Shown piece by piece: positions 27,091 to 35,931 of a stretch of DNA of 64,000 bases. The notes below the pieces were generated by a model. That model did no database searches. It was not told where the DNA came from and worked only from the letters and a program-made list of their open reading frames with translations. The position numbers and the translations under genes were made by a program. The stretch lies in the NCBI RefSeq assembly GCF_017315725.1, contig NZ_JAFLRG010000002.1, forward strand, positions 1,240,001 through 1,304,000, written 5' to 3'. The stretch is from Trinickia acidisoli (GTDB lineage Bacteria > Pseudomonadota > Gammaproteobacteria > Burkholderiales > Burkholderiaceae). The first letter of the stretch is position 1; the number at the start of each line of letters is the position of its first letter.

Positions 27091-27405
27091 CGTTGACTCT
27101 CTCATGGATGACAACAACGCATGCGTCCCGTGGCAACGGGCGAGGCGCCCGTTGGGCTCATTGCGGACAGCGCGGTCGGGCCGATGACCCCATTACGGCA
27201 GCGTTTCGCGCAACTTTAGGGGTCGGTTGCCCTTTTCTCGTTGTGCATCGCGGCAGAATATGATCGGCCGATCGATTCCCCTCGCGCATTCGTCGATCCT
27301 GCACGGACATGCATTCTTTGCGACGGAACGCGCGTGACGCGGCTACGCGTGGCATCCTTCTCGCTGGCACCCGTTCCCGTTCCGCTGGGCTCTTCCATTC
27401 TCTTC
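27091..27405. other. 315-bp divergent intergenic region (mreB-like / UbiB-like)
   Basis: The start of the UbiB-like frame could extend into this region (open from 27241), but ATG 27406 fits the membrane-associated N-terminus better. I see no clear promoter, hairpin or repeat here. Confidence 0.45.
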
Positions 27406-28995
27406 ATGCGCACCACGATTCGTCGGCTGCTTCTGTTGTTTTGCGCGCTGCGCTACGGCGCGCGACTGCTGTGGGCCGCGGCACCGCAAAAGCACAAACT
27501 GCACTGGATCGCGAGCCTGGCAGCGCGCCTTCATACGTCCTCGGGCGCACGAGACGCGCTGCATCGAGCCCTCCCGCAATTGGGGCCGCTCGCCAGCGCC
27601 TTAGCGGCGCAATCCATGCAGAATCCGGAGGCGCTTGCCCGGTCGCTGCACGATGCATTCGCCCTGTTGGCCCGCACCGAGACCGCGCTCGCGGCGCCGC
27701 TTCCGCCGCAAGAGGCCGTCCTCGCCTTGCATGCCGCCCTGGGGCGCACGCACGAATCCGCGTTCGCGTCGATCGACTCGGTTGCGCTCGAAAGCAGCAT
27801 CGCCGAGCAAGTTCACGCCGCGCGGCTGCGCGTGCCGGAAAGCACGACACGGCGCGAAGGCGGCTACGTCGACGTCGTCGTCAAGCTGCTGCGGGTCAAG
27901 GAAGTCCAACAGATCGGCGACGACATCGCCGTGCTGGGCTGGGTGGCGCGCGTGCTCGAACGCTGCCTGCCCAAGGCGCGCGAGTTGCGGTTGCGCGCGT
28001 TGGTGCAAGCGCTCGCGGCCGAAGTGCAGCGACGTTTCGATCTGCGAGCGGAAGCGTCGAATTTGTCGCAGACGGGGCAGCACTTCAGCGAAGACGCGCG
28101 CGTCGTCGTCCCCGAGGTGGTGTGGGCACTGAGCACCGATCAGGCACTCGTCATCGAGCGCATCGACACGCTCGGCGTGACCGACCTCGAAGGGCTGCGC
28201 CGGCACGGCGTCGACCTGGAAGCATTGGCCGAGCGCATCGTCGAAGTCGTCGTCGAGCAAGCATTCACGCACGGTTTCTTTCATGCGGCGCTGGATGCCG
28301 AGCGTCTACGTGTCAGCATCGAGCCTCGAACCCTCGGCCGGCTCGTGTTCGGCGACTGCAAGATCATGACGACCCTGACAGAAGCTGAACGCGAATTCTT
28401 CGTCCACGGAGCCAGTGCGTTGTTCGAGCAAAATTATGGACGACTCGCGACCATGCATCGCGAGGTGGGCCACGTCGCCACGAATACCCGCGACGAGGTG
28501 CTCGAGGCGGAGTTGCGCATGCGCGCCGAACCCCACTTCGCAGCACCGAGCGACCAGCGCTCCCCCGGCGCGCTGCTGCAGCACATGCTCAGCGCGGTCG
28601 AACCGTTCGACGGCAAGATTTCACCCACGCTCGAACTCGCTCATCAGGCCTTGGTTCGAGCAGAATCGCTCGCTCGCACCTTGGCGCCGACCATCGACAT
28701 CTGGAGCGTCGTCAAAGGCACGCTGAAAGCGCTGGCACGCGAAGACGTGGGCCACCGCGGCTGGATCAAGCGGCTCGCGCGCGAATTGCCGCACCTGGCG
28801 GTCATGCCGCGCTTACCCACCCTCGTCATGCAACGGCTACAGCATGCCTATGACGTGCACGAGCGGCGCGATTCGATCGCATGGGCCGCCGAGCTGCGCA
28901 GCGAGCAGCGACGGACACGACGTCTGCTTTGGACCTGCGCCGTCGGCGGAGCGTTGCTTGGCGCAAGTGCGATCTGGCTCGCGCTACAGCCGTAG
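27406..28995 (+). CDS. AarF/UbiB-family (ABC1) protein with degenerate kinase motifs
   Basis: The 529-residue protein keeps UbiB landmarks: a hydrophobic Arg-rich start (MRTTIRRLLLLFCALRYGARLLW), a lysine strand YVDVVVKLLRVKE, the helix RRFDLRAEASNLSQTGQHF (family EANN region), ALVIERIDTLGVTD, and a C-terminal transmembrane anchor (LLWTCAVGGALLGASAIWLAL). The family catalytic signature HxDPHPGN is replaced by FFHAALDAERLRV and the KxGQ motif by LPQLGPLASALAAQS. A DFG-like FGDCKIM remains. The protein is probably a pseudokinase or ATP-binding scaffold. UbiB proteins support ubiquinone synthesis; whether this one does is unknown. Confidence 0.7.
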   Translation: MRTTIRRLLLLFCALRYGARLLWAAAPQKHKLHWIASLAARLHTSSGARDALHRALPQLGPLASALAAQSMQNPEALARSLHDAFALLARTETALAAPLPPQEAVLALHAALGRTHESAFASIDSVALESSIAEQVHAARLRVPESTTRREGGYVDVVVKLLRVKEVQQIGDDIAVLGWVARVLERCLPKARELRLRALVQALAAEVQRRFDLRAEASNLSQTGQHFSEDARVVVPEVVWALSTDQALVIERIDTLGVTDLEGLRRHGVDLEALAERIVEVVVEQAFTHGFFHAALDAERLRVSIEPRTLGRLVFGDCKIMTTLTEAEREFFVHGASALFEQNYGRLATMHREVGHVATNTRDEVLEAELRMRAEPHFAAPSDQRSPGALLQHMLSAVEPFDGKISPTLELAHQALVRAESLARTLAPTIDIWSVVKGTLKALAREDVGHRGWIKRLARELPHLAVMPRLPTLVMQRLQHAYDVHERRDSIAWAAELRSEQRRTRRLLWTCAVGGALLGASAIWLALQP

Positions 28996-29078
28996 ATAGG
29001 CCGCAGGCGTGCCGTCGCGCCTTCAGTCATGGCGCTGCCGGCCAGGGGTCGGCGCCGCGGTGCAGCATAGCGCTGGCG

Positions 29079-32000
29079 TCAATGGGTGTCGACCCAGTTG
29101 AGCAGCACCTGCGGAACCATTCCGGCAGCCACTACGATTTGCGGATTGACTCGTCGCAGCAAGCCGCCGGCGACCAGTTTCGGCTGCGTGATATCGGACT
29201 GCTCTACCTCCGCGCCCCTCGACGGCGGGCTGAGCCACGTCAATCCGTTACGACGCACCCTCTCGCCCAGACCATGATTGCGCGCATATTCGTCCTCGTA
29301 CGCGTGCCGGAAACCCCGCGCGAACGTCGCGTCGGAGAAGACCATCCCCGAGAGCAACACGGCCGATATCGGATCGCCCGACACCGCGGCCCCTACCGCC
29401 GCCAGCGCATTGGCCACACCGAACGGCGCCGACGCCACACTGGCACCGAGCATCTGGAACTCGGTCAGGCGCCGATCGAGCGGCAGCCTGAACGCCCGTC
29501 CGCCATCCGGGCGAATCAGCGGGTGGGTCAAGTCCTGGCCCTGCAACGCTTTGCGCAGCGCCGATTGCTGATCGTTGCCCGGCTGGAAGTCGCGCAACGG
29601 CTCGCCGTCAGCGGGCACGGTCGGATCCAAATTGCGCTTGGCGCCGATCCTGCGGAGGGTGTTCTCCAGCCGCGAGCCACCGTTGCCGAGCAAATGGACA
29701 GGAACGAACGCCAGCGTGGAAAGGTCTCCTACCCACGTAGCCGCCTCGTGCAATGAACTGACCGGGTCGGTCAACAGGACGTCCGGTGCGAGCCAGATGC
29801 TGGCTCCCGCAATATCGCTCGGCCCATAGCTCAGTCCCCACAGGACCCGTCGCGCGCGTTCGATCACGCTATTGGGCGAAAACATGCGGCTGTTCGCGAG
29901 TTCGTCGAGCCGTTGATAGGCATCGACATCCTCGGGCAAGGCACGCAGCGTATCCGCGAGCAACTGCATCTCGGCGCGGTCCTCTCGCGTGAACCCGCGC
30001 AGGAAGCCGCGCACTCCGCCGGTACGGCGCTGCAACCGATCGAGTGCGGGGCTCGGCGTCACCGGCGACGTGTTCGGCTCCGCCGCCTCATCGCCGGCTG
30101 GCGAAGCGGTCGGCTGCAACGGCGTTTTGCGTTCCAACCGTTCCCCGCGCTCGGCCGCCACGACATCGACGAGATTCGCCAAGCGAATCTCCATGACAGC
30201 CTTTTGCGCATTGATCCACGCACGCACACCGAACATCGTGCGCCCCGTTTTCGTCATCATTTCGATCGTGTCGACATGCGACAAGCCTAGGCCATGCCGC
30301 ATGCTCAGATAGGTGGCGACGGCGGTGCCGGTGATCTTGCCGAGACTGCCTACCGCGGCAAGCCGCTTGTAGCGCACGGGCATGCCGGTAACAGGCGGCG
30401 GCCCGTACAGTTCGCCCGGCTCGACCCGATACTTGGCCGAAGGGTTTGCTACCGTCTCGTGGTAAAGATTGCCGTGCTCGTCGACGACCATCGCGGCTCG
30501 TTCGATCAACTCGCTGGGAATCACGTTCCTGCGAATCTGCGCCCGCATCTCCTTCGCCGGCGCGACGAGCCGGAACATGCTGATGTCTGCGTCGGGATTG
30601 CTTTGCAACAGTTCGATCGCATATTCCTTCGCGCTTTCAAGCGTCGTGAACACACGCGTGCTCGAATCCAGTCGCAGATCCTGGCCGTTTGCACCGATCG
30701 TTTGATGCGGCATTTGGCTGGGTGAGACGGCATAACGCACCGTATCGCGCCTCGGGCCACTGGCGAAGCGATGCCCTTCGCGCCGCTGCTTCGGTGTGAG
30801 CGCGCCAAAGCGAGTCTTCAATGGCGTGTGATCGGACACGAACCGTGGGCCTGCCCGAAAGGCCGCCATACCTTCCGCGTCGTGATCGGATGTCTCGAAC
30901 GGCTGCGTCCCGGCGCCGCGCCGCGCGTCGCGAACGCGTGCGGGGAGCGATTCGAGCGCACCGTCCTCAGGTCCCACGTGCGCGGTTTGCGGCGTGGCGG
31001 GCGGCTGTGGCACGCCGACGGCCAATCGCGCCTCGGACGACGCGTGCGGCGGAATATCGGCCCGGTGGACCCTGACGTCCGGGCGCGGCCTGTTGGCCTC
31101 GTCGCCGAGCAGCAAGGCCGGCAACGGACTTCCCGGCTCGACCGACACTCGGGTATTGAACAGCGCGTTGAGGAACTTGACTGCGCGAGGATCGGTTCCC
31201 GGCGCCACCTCGATCACTTCGTAGTTCCGCTCCGCGTTCCATTGCGCCTGATTGCCCGGCGGCTGCTCGCCGAATTCGACCTCGCGATGCGGCTGCGCAT
31301 CGCCGAACGAGCGTTTCAGCAGCGCGCGCCGAAGCATGACTTCGGTGTCGTTCAACGTGACCTCGACTTTGCGTTCGGGATCGATCGGCTCGAGCACGCG
31401 GGGATCGTAGTACCCCACTTCGACGGCTGCACCCTGGATCGGTGCGGGCCTACCCGTCCTCTCCACGAACCGCGAGATCGCTTCTTCGAGCTTGACGGTG
31501 CTGCGCTTGTGCGCACCGTGCACTGCTTCCTCGTTCCTCAACCCGAACGCGGCCGCGTACTCGCCATTGGTCAGCACGCCAGCCAGGAATTCGACGATCG
31601 ACTCGCTGTTCCAGTCGGCGATGTCTTCATAGCGAATGCTGCGCTCTGCCGGTGTGTTGAAAGGGCTCCGGTCGGGGTACGACAGCACATCGATCTTCAC
31701 AAGGCTCGGGTTCGGCCCGAGATGGCTCAGGAAATCCACCGTCTGAGCCACGCGCAATTCACCGAACCGTGCCGCGTCCAGGTCTTCTTTCCCGGTCGCG
31801 GCCATCGTGGGGCGCTGAACGCCCGTTTTGCTCGTGAACACCGTGCCGCCATTGGAGGACGTAATGCAAACCAGATGAACCTCGATGCCGAGCCTGAGCA
31901 TCGTCTCGATCGCCTTCGCATAAATCGTCTCGTCATCCGGGTGCGCATGCACGAGCAGCACTTTTTTGAACGACTTTCCCGGCAGATGCTCGTCCAGCAA

Positions 32001-32507
32001 CGCCTGAACCGCGGGATGAACGGCGGATTCGTTTGCGTCGTGCGCTTGCGGGCCAGGCAGCGGCAGATGCGCCTTCGGAACCCAAAGTCCCGACGGACGC
32101 AATGCGAGATCACGCTGCGCCAACGCATCCGGCTGCACCAGACGCGCAGTCGATGCCTTGAATCGCGTATCGCTCGATGCTGCATCGCTCGACGGCGATC
32201 CTGGCCTCAGTGACACGGCTCTAGTGCCGGCCGTGCGAGTGGGCGCGGCCCGCAACGCCTCCGGAATGGGGCGACGCGCGAGGCCTCGCGCGCTCGAATC
32301 GACTCTCGCTTCCGAGTCACCGGAAGCCGAAGCAAAACCATCGCCCGGCGCAACACGGGGCGTCCTGCGAGCGGCGGCGGTCAGGCCGTCCAGCACGCTA
32401 CCGCTGCTCGGCGGGGTAGTCGCGGGTTGCACTGCGATTGCGCTTCGGGGCGCAACGTGGAGTTCATGAATGGATACGGCATCCCCACGCTCGATACGAT
32501 CGCCCAT
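29079..32507 (-). CDS. Large PIG-L/LmbE-domain protein, candidate secreted effector
   Basis: The 1142-residue protein has a disordered Ser/Pro/Arg/Ala-rich N-terminus (about 1-140) and then a PIG-L (LmbE) deacetylase domain (about 180-350). Metal ligands are visible in HAHPDDE (His189, Asp191, Asp192) and AVHGAHKR (His330/His333). A second low-complexity linker and a long C-terminal region without a family I recognise follow. The C-terminal region has hydrophobic helices (VASAPFGVANALAAVGAAV; VAAGMVPQVLLNWV). PIG-L enzymes remove N-acetyl groups from GlcNAc-containing substrates. There is no Sec signal. Size and disordered start resemble type III effectors of plant- or fungus-associated Burkholderiales, an inference only. 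Confidence 0.75.
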   Translation of the reverse strand: MGDRIERGDAVSIHELHVAPRSAIAVQPATTPPSSGSVLDGLTAAARRTPRVAPGDGFASASGDSEARVDSSARGLARRPIPEALRAAPTRTAGTRAVSLRPGSPSSDAASSDTRFKASTARLVQPDALAQRDLALRPSGLWVPKAHLPLPGPQAHDANESAVHPAVQALLDEHLPGKSFKKVLLVHAHPDDETIYAKAIETMLRLGIEVHLVCITSSNGGTVFTSKTGVQRPTMAATGKEDLDAARFGELRVAQTVDFLSHLGPNPSLVKIDVLSYPDRSPFNTPAERSIRYEDIADWNSESIVEFLAGVLTNGEYAAAFGLRNEEAVHGAHKRSTVKLEEAISRFVERTGRPAPIQGAAVEVGYYDPRVLEPIDPERKVEVTLNDTEVMLRRALLKRSFGDAQPHREVEFGEQPPGNQAQWNAERNYEVIEVAPGTDPRAVKFLNALFNTRVSVEPGSPLPALLLGDEANRPRPDVRVHRADIPPHASSEARLAVGVPQPPATPQTAHVGPEDGALESLPARVRDARRGAGTQPFETSDHDAEGMAAFRAGPRFVSDHTPLKTRFGALTPKQRREGHRFASGPRRDTVRYAVSPSQMPHQTIGANGQDLRLDSSTRVFTTLESAKEYAIELLQSNPDADISMFRLVAPAKEMRAQIRRNVIPSELIERAAMVVDEHGNLYHETVANPSAKYRVEPGELYGPPPVTGMPVRYKRLAAVGSLGKITGTAVATYLSMRHGLGLSHVDTIEMMTKTGRTMFGVRAWINAQKAVMEIRLANLVDVVAAERGERLERKTPLQPTASPAGDEAAEPNTSPVTPSPALDRLQRRTGGVRGFLRGFTREDRAEMQLLADTLRALPEDVDAYQRLDELANSRMFSPNSVIERARRVLWGLSYGPSDIAGASIWLAPDVLLTDPVSSLHEAATWVGDLSTLAFVPVHLLGNGGSRLENTLRRIGAKRNLDPTVPADGEPLRDFQPGNDQQSALRKALQGQDLTHPLIRPDGGRAFRLPLDRRLTEFQMLGASVASAPFGVANALAAVGAAVSGDPISAVLLSGMVFSDATFARGFRHAYEDEYARNHGLGERVRRNGLTWLSPPSRGAEVEQSDITQPKLVAGGLLRRVNPQIVVAAGMVPQVLLNWVDTH

Positions 32508-32755
32508 CGGTCCCTCGGTCGGAATTGAATTGCATTGCGTTGCATCTAACGCTCAATTCTGAGAACCGTAAGAAACCGTGTCCTCCAAGCAATGCTGCTT
32601 AGCAATCAACGAGAACCTGAGACTCCTTGCGGGACAGAGCCGCGCGCGGCGACACACGCTGCTCGCGAGCGCTCGTCACTTCGCTGTGTAGGTCACGACT
32701 TCGCTATCGAATCGAATGCGTGCGGCAATGGGCTCGCCGCGGGACACGAGCGAAC

Positions 32756-33943
32756 TCAGTCCGCCGTGTCTTCGTTACCTCGCATCCGCGCGCGAATCGC
32801 CGGCCGCGGCTGCGGCGACCACGACGGCCGCACCTTCGCCCCCGAATCGATGACGACCAAGTAGCGACCCGCCCACGGCGTGACCGCGCGATCTGGATGA
32901 AGCACCCAGAGCGAGATGCCCGCATCGGCCATGGCCTGATAATCGGCATCGAGAATGCCGTGGTGGTCTAGAAAGCGATCGAGCGAACCGGGGATACGCA
33001 CACAACCCTTCGAGTGGCGAATGCCGAGCAGTGGCTCGAGCTTGTCCGGGTCGGTCGCATGCATTTGAAAGCGCATCGACGAAATCCCGCCCTTGCCCCA
33101 TCCGCGCTGCGCGTCGATCCACCCGAAATCGAAAATCCTCATGTCGCGCGCGCCATAGCCACGAATGCGGTTCTCATTGAGCGTCCCCTCGGCGCGAAAG
33201 TCCATGTTCTGGGGCGTGTGCTCGAAGACGCCGAGCGGCGTGATGAAATGGTCGTAGCGGCCCGGCCAGCCTGTGGACACCGGCGAAGCGCCGATCAGGG
33301 TCCAGGGGCCGGCCGGATCGCCGCGGAAATAGATGAACAACGCTTGGACATTCGGATTGCGATCAACGAGCACGACGTATTGCCGAGCCAACGCATCGAG
33401 CCCCTTCGCAGCCAAGGCCGCCTGCAGGCGTTGCGCATAGGCGCGTTGATATGCGAGCGGTACGGTCAAGCGTCGAGTCACATCGCGTTTGAATTGGTTG
33501 CCGAGTTTGAGCGCATCGCGGGGGTCGAGATGCGCAGCGACATCGGCGGCTTGCTTGGCGGCCGTCGCTACCGATGCGGATGCAGCGGCTGCGGCGGAAG
33601 CGGCCGACGCGGCTGAAACAGCCGATGCCGCAGATTCCGTCGCTGCGGCCGACGCAGCGGGCGCAGTCCCTATTGCCGCGGCCGAAGCCGATGAACCCGG
33701 CGCGGTCGGCTCCGCACCTGCACTCCGCGCTGGCGATGAAGCACCCGAAGCCGCCGAGGCGCCGATGGCTGGCGCAGCCGTAGCAATCGTCGAGCATGCG
33801 GCGGCAGCCCAACAAGCCAAGCGCACGAGCTGTACCGCCCTGCCCCAAAAAACGTCGATTCGTCGAATCAATTTGGAATTGATTTGCTGTCGCTTATCGG
33901 ATGCTGTGTTGCCATGATGGGTGGAAATTTTTGCTTCGCTCAT
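32756..33943 (-). CDS. L,D-transpeptidase (YkuD family) with Ala/Ser-rich linker
   Basis: The 395-residue protein has an N-terminal hydrophobic signal/anchor (VQLVRLACWAAAACSTIATAAPA). About 90 residues of nearly pure Ala/Ser/Gly/Pro/Thr follow, then a YkuD catalytic domain with MHATDPDKLEPLLGIRHSKGCVRIP, containing the catalytic HSKGC cysteine and an upstream His. It cross-links or trims peptidoglycan, or attaches proteins to it, in the periplasm. The start is ATG 33943; the frame also offers TTG 33946. The linker may span the envelope or be a low-complexity expansion. It lies upstream of the PIG-L gene by 248 bp in the same direction. Confidence 0.88.
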   Translation of the reverse strand: MSEAKISTHHGNTASDKRQQINSKLIRRIDVFWGRAVQLVRLACWAAAACSTIATAAPAIGASAASGASSPARSAGAEPTAPGSSASAAAIGTAPAASAAATESAASAVSAASAASAAAAASASVATAAKQAADVAAHLDPRDALKLGNQFKRDVTRRLTVPLAYQRAYAQRLQAALAAKGLDALARQYVVLVDRNPNVQALFIYFRGDPAGPWTLIGASPVSTGWPGRYDHFITPLGVFEHTPQNMDFRAEGTLNENRIRGYGARDMRIFDFGWIDAQRGWGKGGISSMRFQMHATDPDKLEPLLGIRHSKGCVRIPGSLDRFLDHHGILDADYQAMADAGISLWVLHPDRAVTPWAGRYLVVIDSGAKVRPSWSPQPRPAIRARMRGNEDTAD

Positions 33944-34041
33944 CAACTAGTCGCCGTAGAAAGTGCTTGCCTAATTGCGTTGAAGCAAAACCCGCGCCTA
34001 TGCCACGCAGAACGAGAGGCCCACGTATCCCGCGCACAACG

Positions 34042-34071
34042 AAAAGCGGCAGCGCCGCTCGACACTGCCGC
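34042..34071 (-). terminator. Rho-independent terminator after the S10 peptidase gene
   Basis: On the minus strand GCGGCAG (34071-34065) pairs with CTGCCGC (34052-34046) and is followed by TTTTCGTT. It lies about 42 bp past the S10 peptidase stop at 34114. Confidence 0.75.
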
Positions 34072-34113
34072 CCATTTGAGAGGCGCTGCTGCCTTCCGGC
34101 CGAATGCTGCCGT

Positions 34114-35769
34114 TTATGCCCGACGCCGCTGCTGCAGGACCCGCACGCGCGCCATGGCCGGCTCGTCGGCGTTCACGGTGTCGTACATCTTCGCGAGATC
34201 GGCTTTGAGCGCCGTGCGCGAGCCACCGTCCAGATACACCATATGCCCGGACGGGTAGAACCGCGCCGACAAGTTGTTACGCACGCTTTGTTCGATCAGC
34301 GGCATTTGCTGCAGATCGAGGACGGTTTGATAAAACGGCGTGACGAAATCGTAGAAGCCGTTGGCCGACAGCACCTTCAAATCGACGTTCAGCGCCATCA
34401 CGGCGGCCAAGTCGCCCGCCGTATACAAAATAATGTTCCCCTGCGCGTCCTTTCCCTTTTGGGCTCCTGTCGGGTCGATGTGGCTGAAGTCCCAGTTCTG
34501 GAAAGCCTGATCGTTCAAATCGGTAAACGACGACGTCGACGTGTATTTCAACTGCTCGTTCAGATACTCGTTCCACATCGTCGTATAAACGCCCGTCACG
34601 GCCGTCATCGTCGGATCGTTGCCGCCGGAGTTCGGATCGATTTGTCCTGCGATGCCCGTATCGATTGCGGTGACGCGCCCGTCGTAGGACCCGAGCGCGA
34701 CCCCTTTCGATTTCAGCAGCGTCGTCAAGAACAGCGAATTCCCACGGCTGTCGTAGCCGGCAATATCGAGACTCCACGCGAGCAGCGTCGTTTTATCGAT
34801 ACCCGTGTATTGCGACAGTTTCTCGACCACCGCGTCGTCTGTTTGGGGAAACTTGCGCAGCGCGGCGAGGTAATCGGTGCGGGCGAACTGCGCGACTTCT
34901 TCGACGAACGCACCGAGATCGGTCGGCGTCGGCGCAATGCCGAGCCGCTTGTGATACCAGGCATCCGCCGCGGCCGTCGGCAAAGCCCCGACGGGGTTTC
35001 CGGATTGGGTGTAATCGAGAATCGACGATTGCAACGTGACGCCGTTCAAGTCGATGCCGTCTTCATGAAGCATATAGGCCAGCACGCAACTGCGCGCCGT
35101 TCCATACGATTCACCGAATAAGTATTTCGGCGAATTCCAGCGGTCGTTCTTCGTCAAGAAGCGCTTGATGAACTGCTTGATCGAGCGTGCGTCCTGATCG
35201 ACGCCCCAGAAATCGCGGTTCTTGTTCGGCGAAATCGCCGCCGAATAGCCGGTTCCGACGGGATTGAGGAAAACGAGATCGCTTTTATCGAGCAGGCTGT
35301 CGGGGTTGTCCTCCATCGCATACGGCGCGGGCGGCGTAAAGCCGGGCATCGCCGTCTTGATCCGCTTCGGCGCGAACGAGCCGAGCAGCACGAAGACCGA
35401 CGACGAGCCGGGACCGCCGTTATAGAAGAACGTGACGGGCCGCGCCGCTTCCTTCTGGTTGTCCTCGGTGAATGCGACATAAAACATCTTCGCATTCGGC
35501 TTCGAACTCGATTCGTCCACCGTGACGAGATGACCGGCAGTGGCCGTGTAGTCGATCTTTCGGCCGCCGATCGTGATCGTGTGGTGCGTCACGGCTGCGC
35601 TCTCGCTCGCGTCCGTCACGAAATCGTCGGGCCCGTTTCCGTACGCGACGTCGTCGTGAAACGGTTGATCGTCCTGCCGGTGAAGGAACACGTGCGGCAT
35701 CGAGGCCCTGCCCGGCGACGGCGCATGAGCGTTGTGAGTCGATTGCGGGCTGCCGGTATCGGAATTCAT
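34114..35769 (-). CDS. S10-family serine carboxypeptidase
   Basis: The 551-residue protein matches bacterial S10 carboxypeptidases. Visible are the oxyanion segment VTFFYNGGPGSSSVFVLLGSFAP, the nucleophile motif YLFGESYGTARSC (Ser221), the acid in VLSANGFYDFVTPF, and the catalytic His in YPSGHMVYLDGGSR. These enzymes cut C-terminal residues, usually at acidic pH. No Sec signal is apparent at the N-terminus MNSDTGSPQSTHNAHAPSPG, so export would need another route or the protein is cytosolic. The start at 35769 removes an unconserved extension. It follows an S53 peptidase gene on the same strand. Confidence 0.9.
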   Translation of the reverse strand: MNSDTGSPQSTHNAHAPSPGRASMPHVFLHRQDDQPFHDDVAYGNGPDDFVTDASESAAVTHHTITIGGRKIDYTATAGHLVTVDESSSKPNAKMFYVAFTEDNQKEAARPVTFFYNGGPGSSSVFVLLGSFAPKRIKTAMPGFTPPAPYAMEDNPDSLLDKSDLVFLNPVGTGYSAAISPNKNRDFWGVDQDARSIKQFIKRFLTKNDRWNSPKYLFGESYGTARSCVLAYMLHEDGIDLNGVTLQSSILDYTQSGNPVGALPTAAADAWYHKRLGIAPTPTDLGAFVEEVAQFARTDYLAALRKFPQTDDAVVEKLSQYTGIDKTTLLAWSLDIAGYDSRGNSLFLTTLLKSKGVALGSYDGRVTAIDTGIAGQIDPNSGGNDPTMTAVTGVYTTMWNEYLNEQLKYTSTSSFTDLNDQAFQNWDFSHIDPTGAQKGKDAQGNIILYTAGDLAAVMALNVDLKVLSANGFYDFVTPFYQTVLDLQQMPLIEQSVRNNLSARFYPSGHMVYLDGGSRTALKADLAKMYDTVNADEPAMARVRVLQQRRRA

Positions 35770-35848
35770 CGTAATCGCTCCATTGGTTATGGCCGGCGCA
35801 CGGGTCCTAGCGCATACGCCGCCTGCATTGACGAACTGCTGCTGCCTG

Positions 35849-35876
35849 GCCGGTGCTCCATCCGGAGCGCACCGGC
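35849..35876 (-). other. Stable stem-loop between the S53 and S10 peptidase genes
   Basis: GCCGGTGC (35849-35856) and GCACCGGC (35869-35876) form a perfect 8-bp stem, with an inner TCC/GGA pairing. No T-run follows on the minus strand, so it may stabilise or process mRNA rather than terminate it. Confidence 0.5.
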
Positions 35877-35931
35877 ATTGACCCATTTCCGTTCGAAGTG
35901 CCGAATTGAATCGCCCAAAAGTGCCGAAGTG

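Noticed and set aside
32508..32755. PIP/hrp-type box (TTCG-N16-TTCG) upstream of the PIG-L gene
   Set aside because: I looked for a type III secretion promoter motif. TTCG occurs only as a close pair near 32706-32715 on the minus strand, not with the required spacing, so promoter evidence for T3SS control is lacking.
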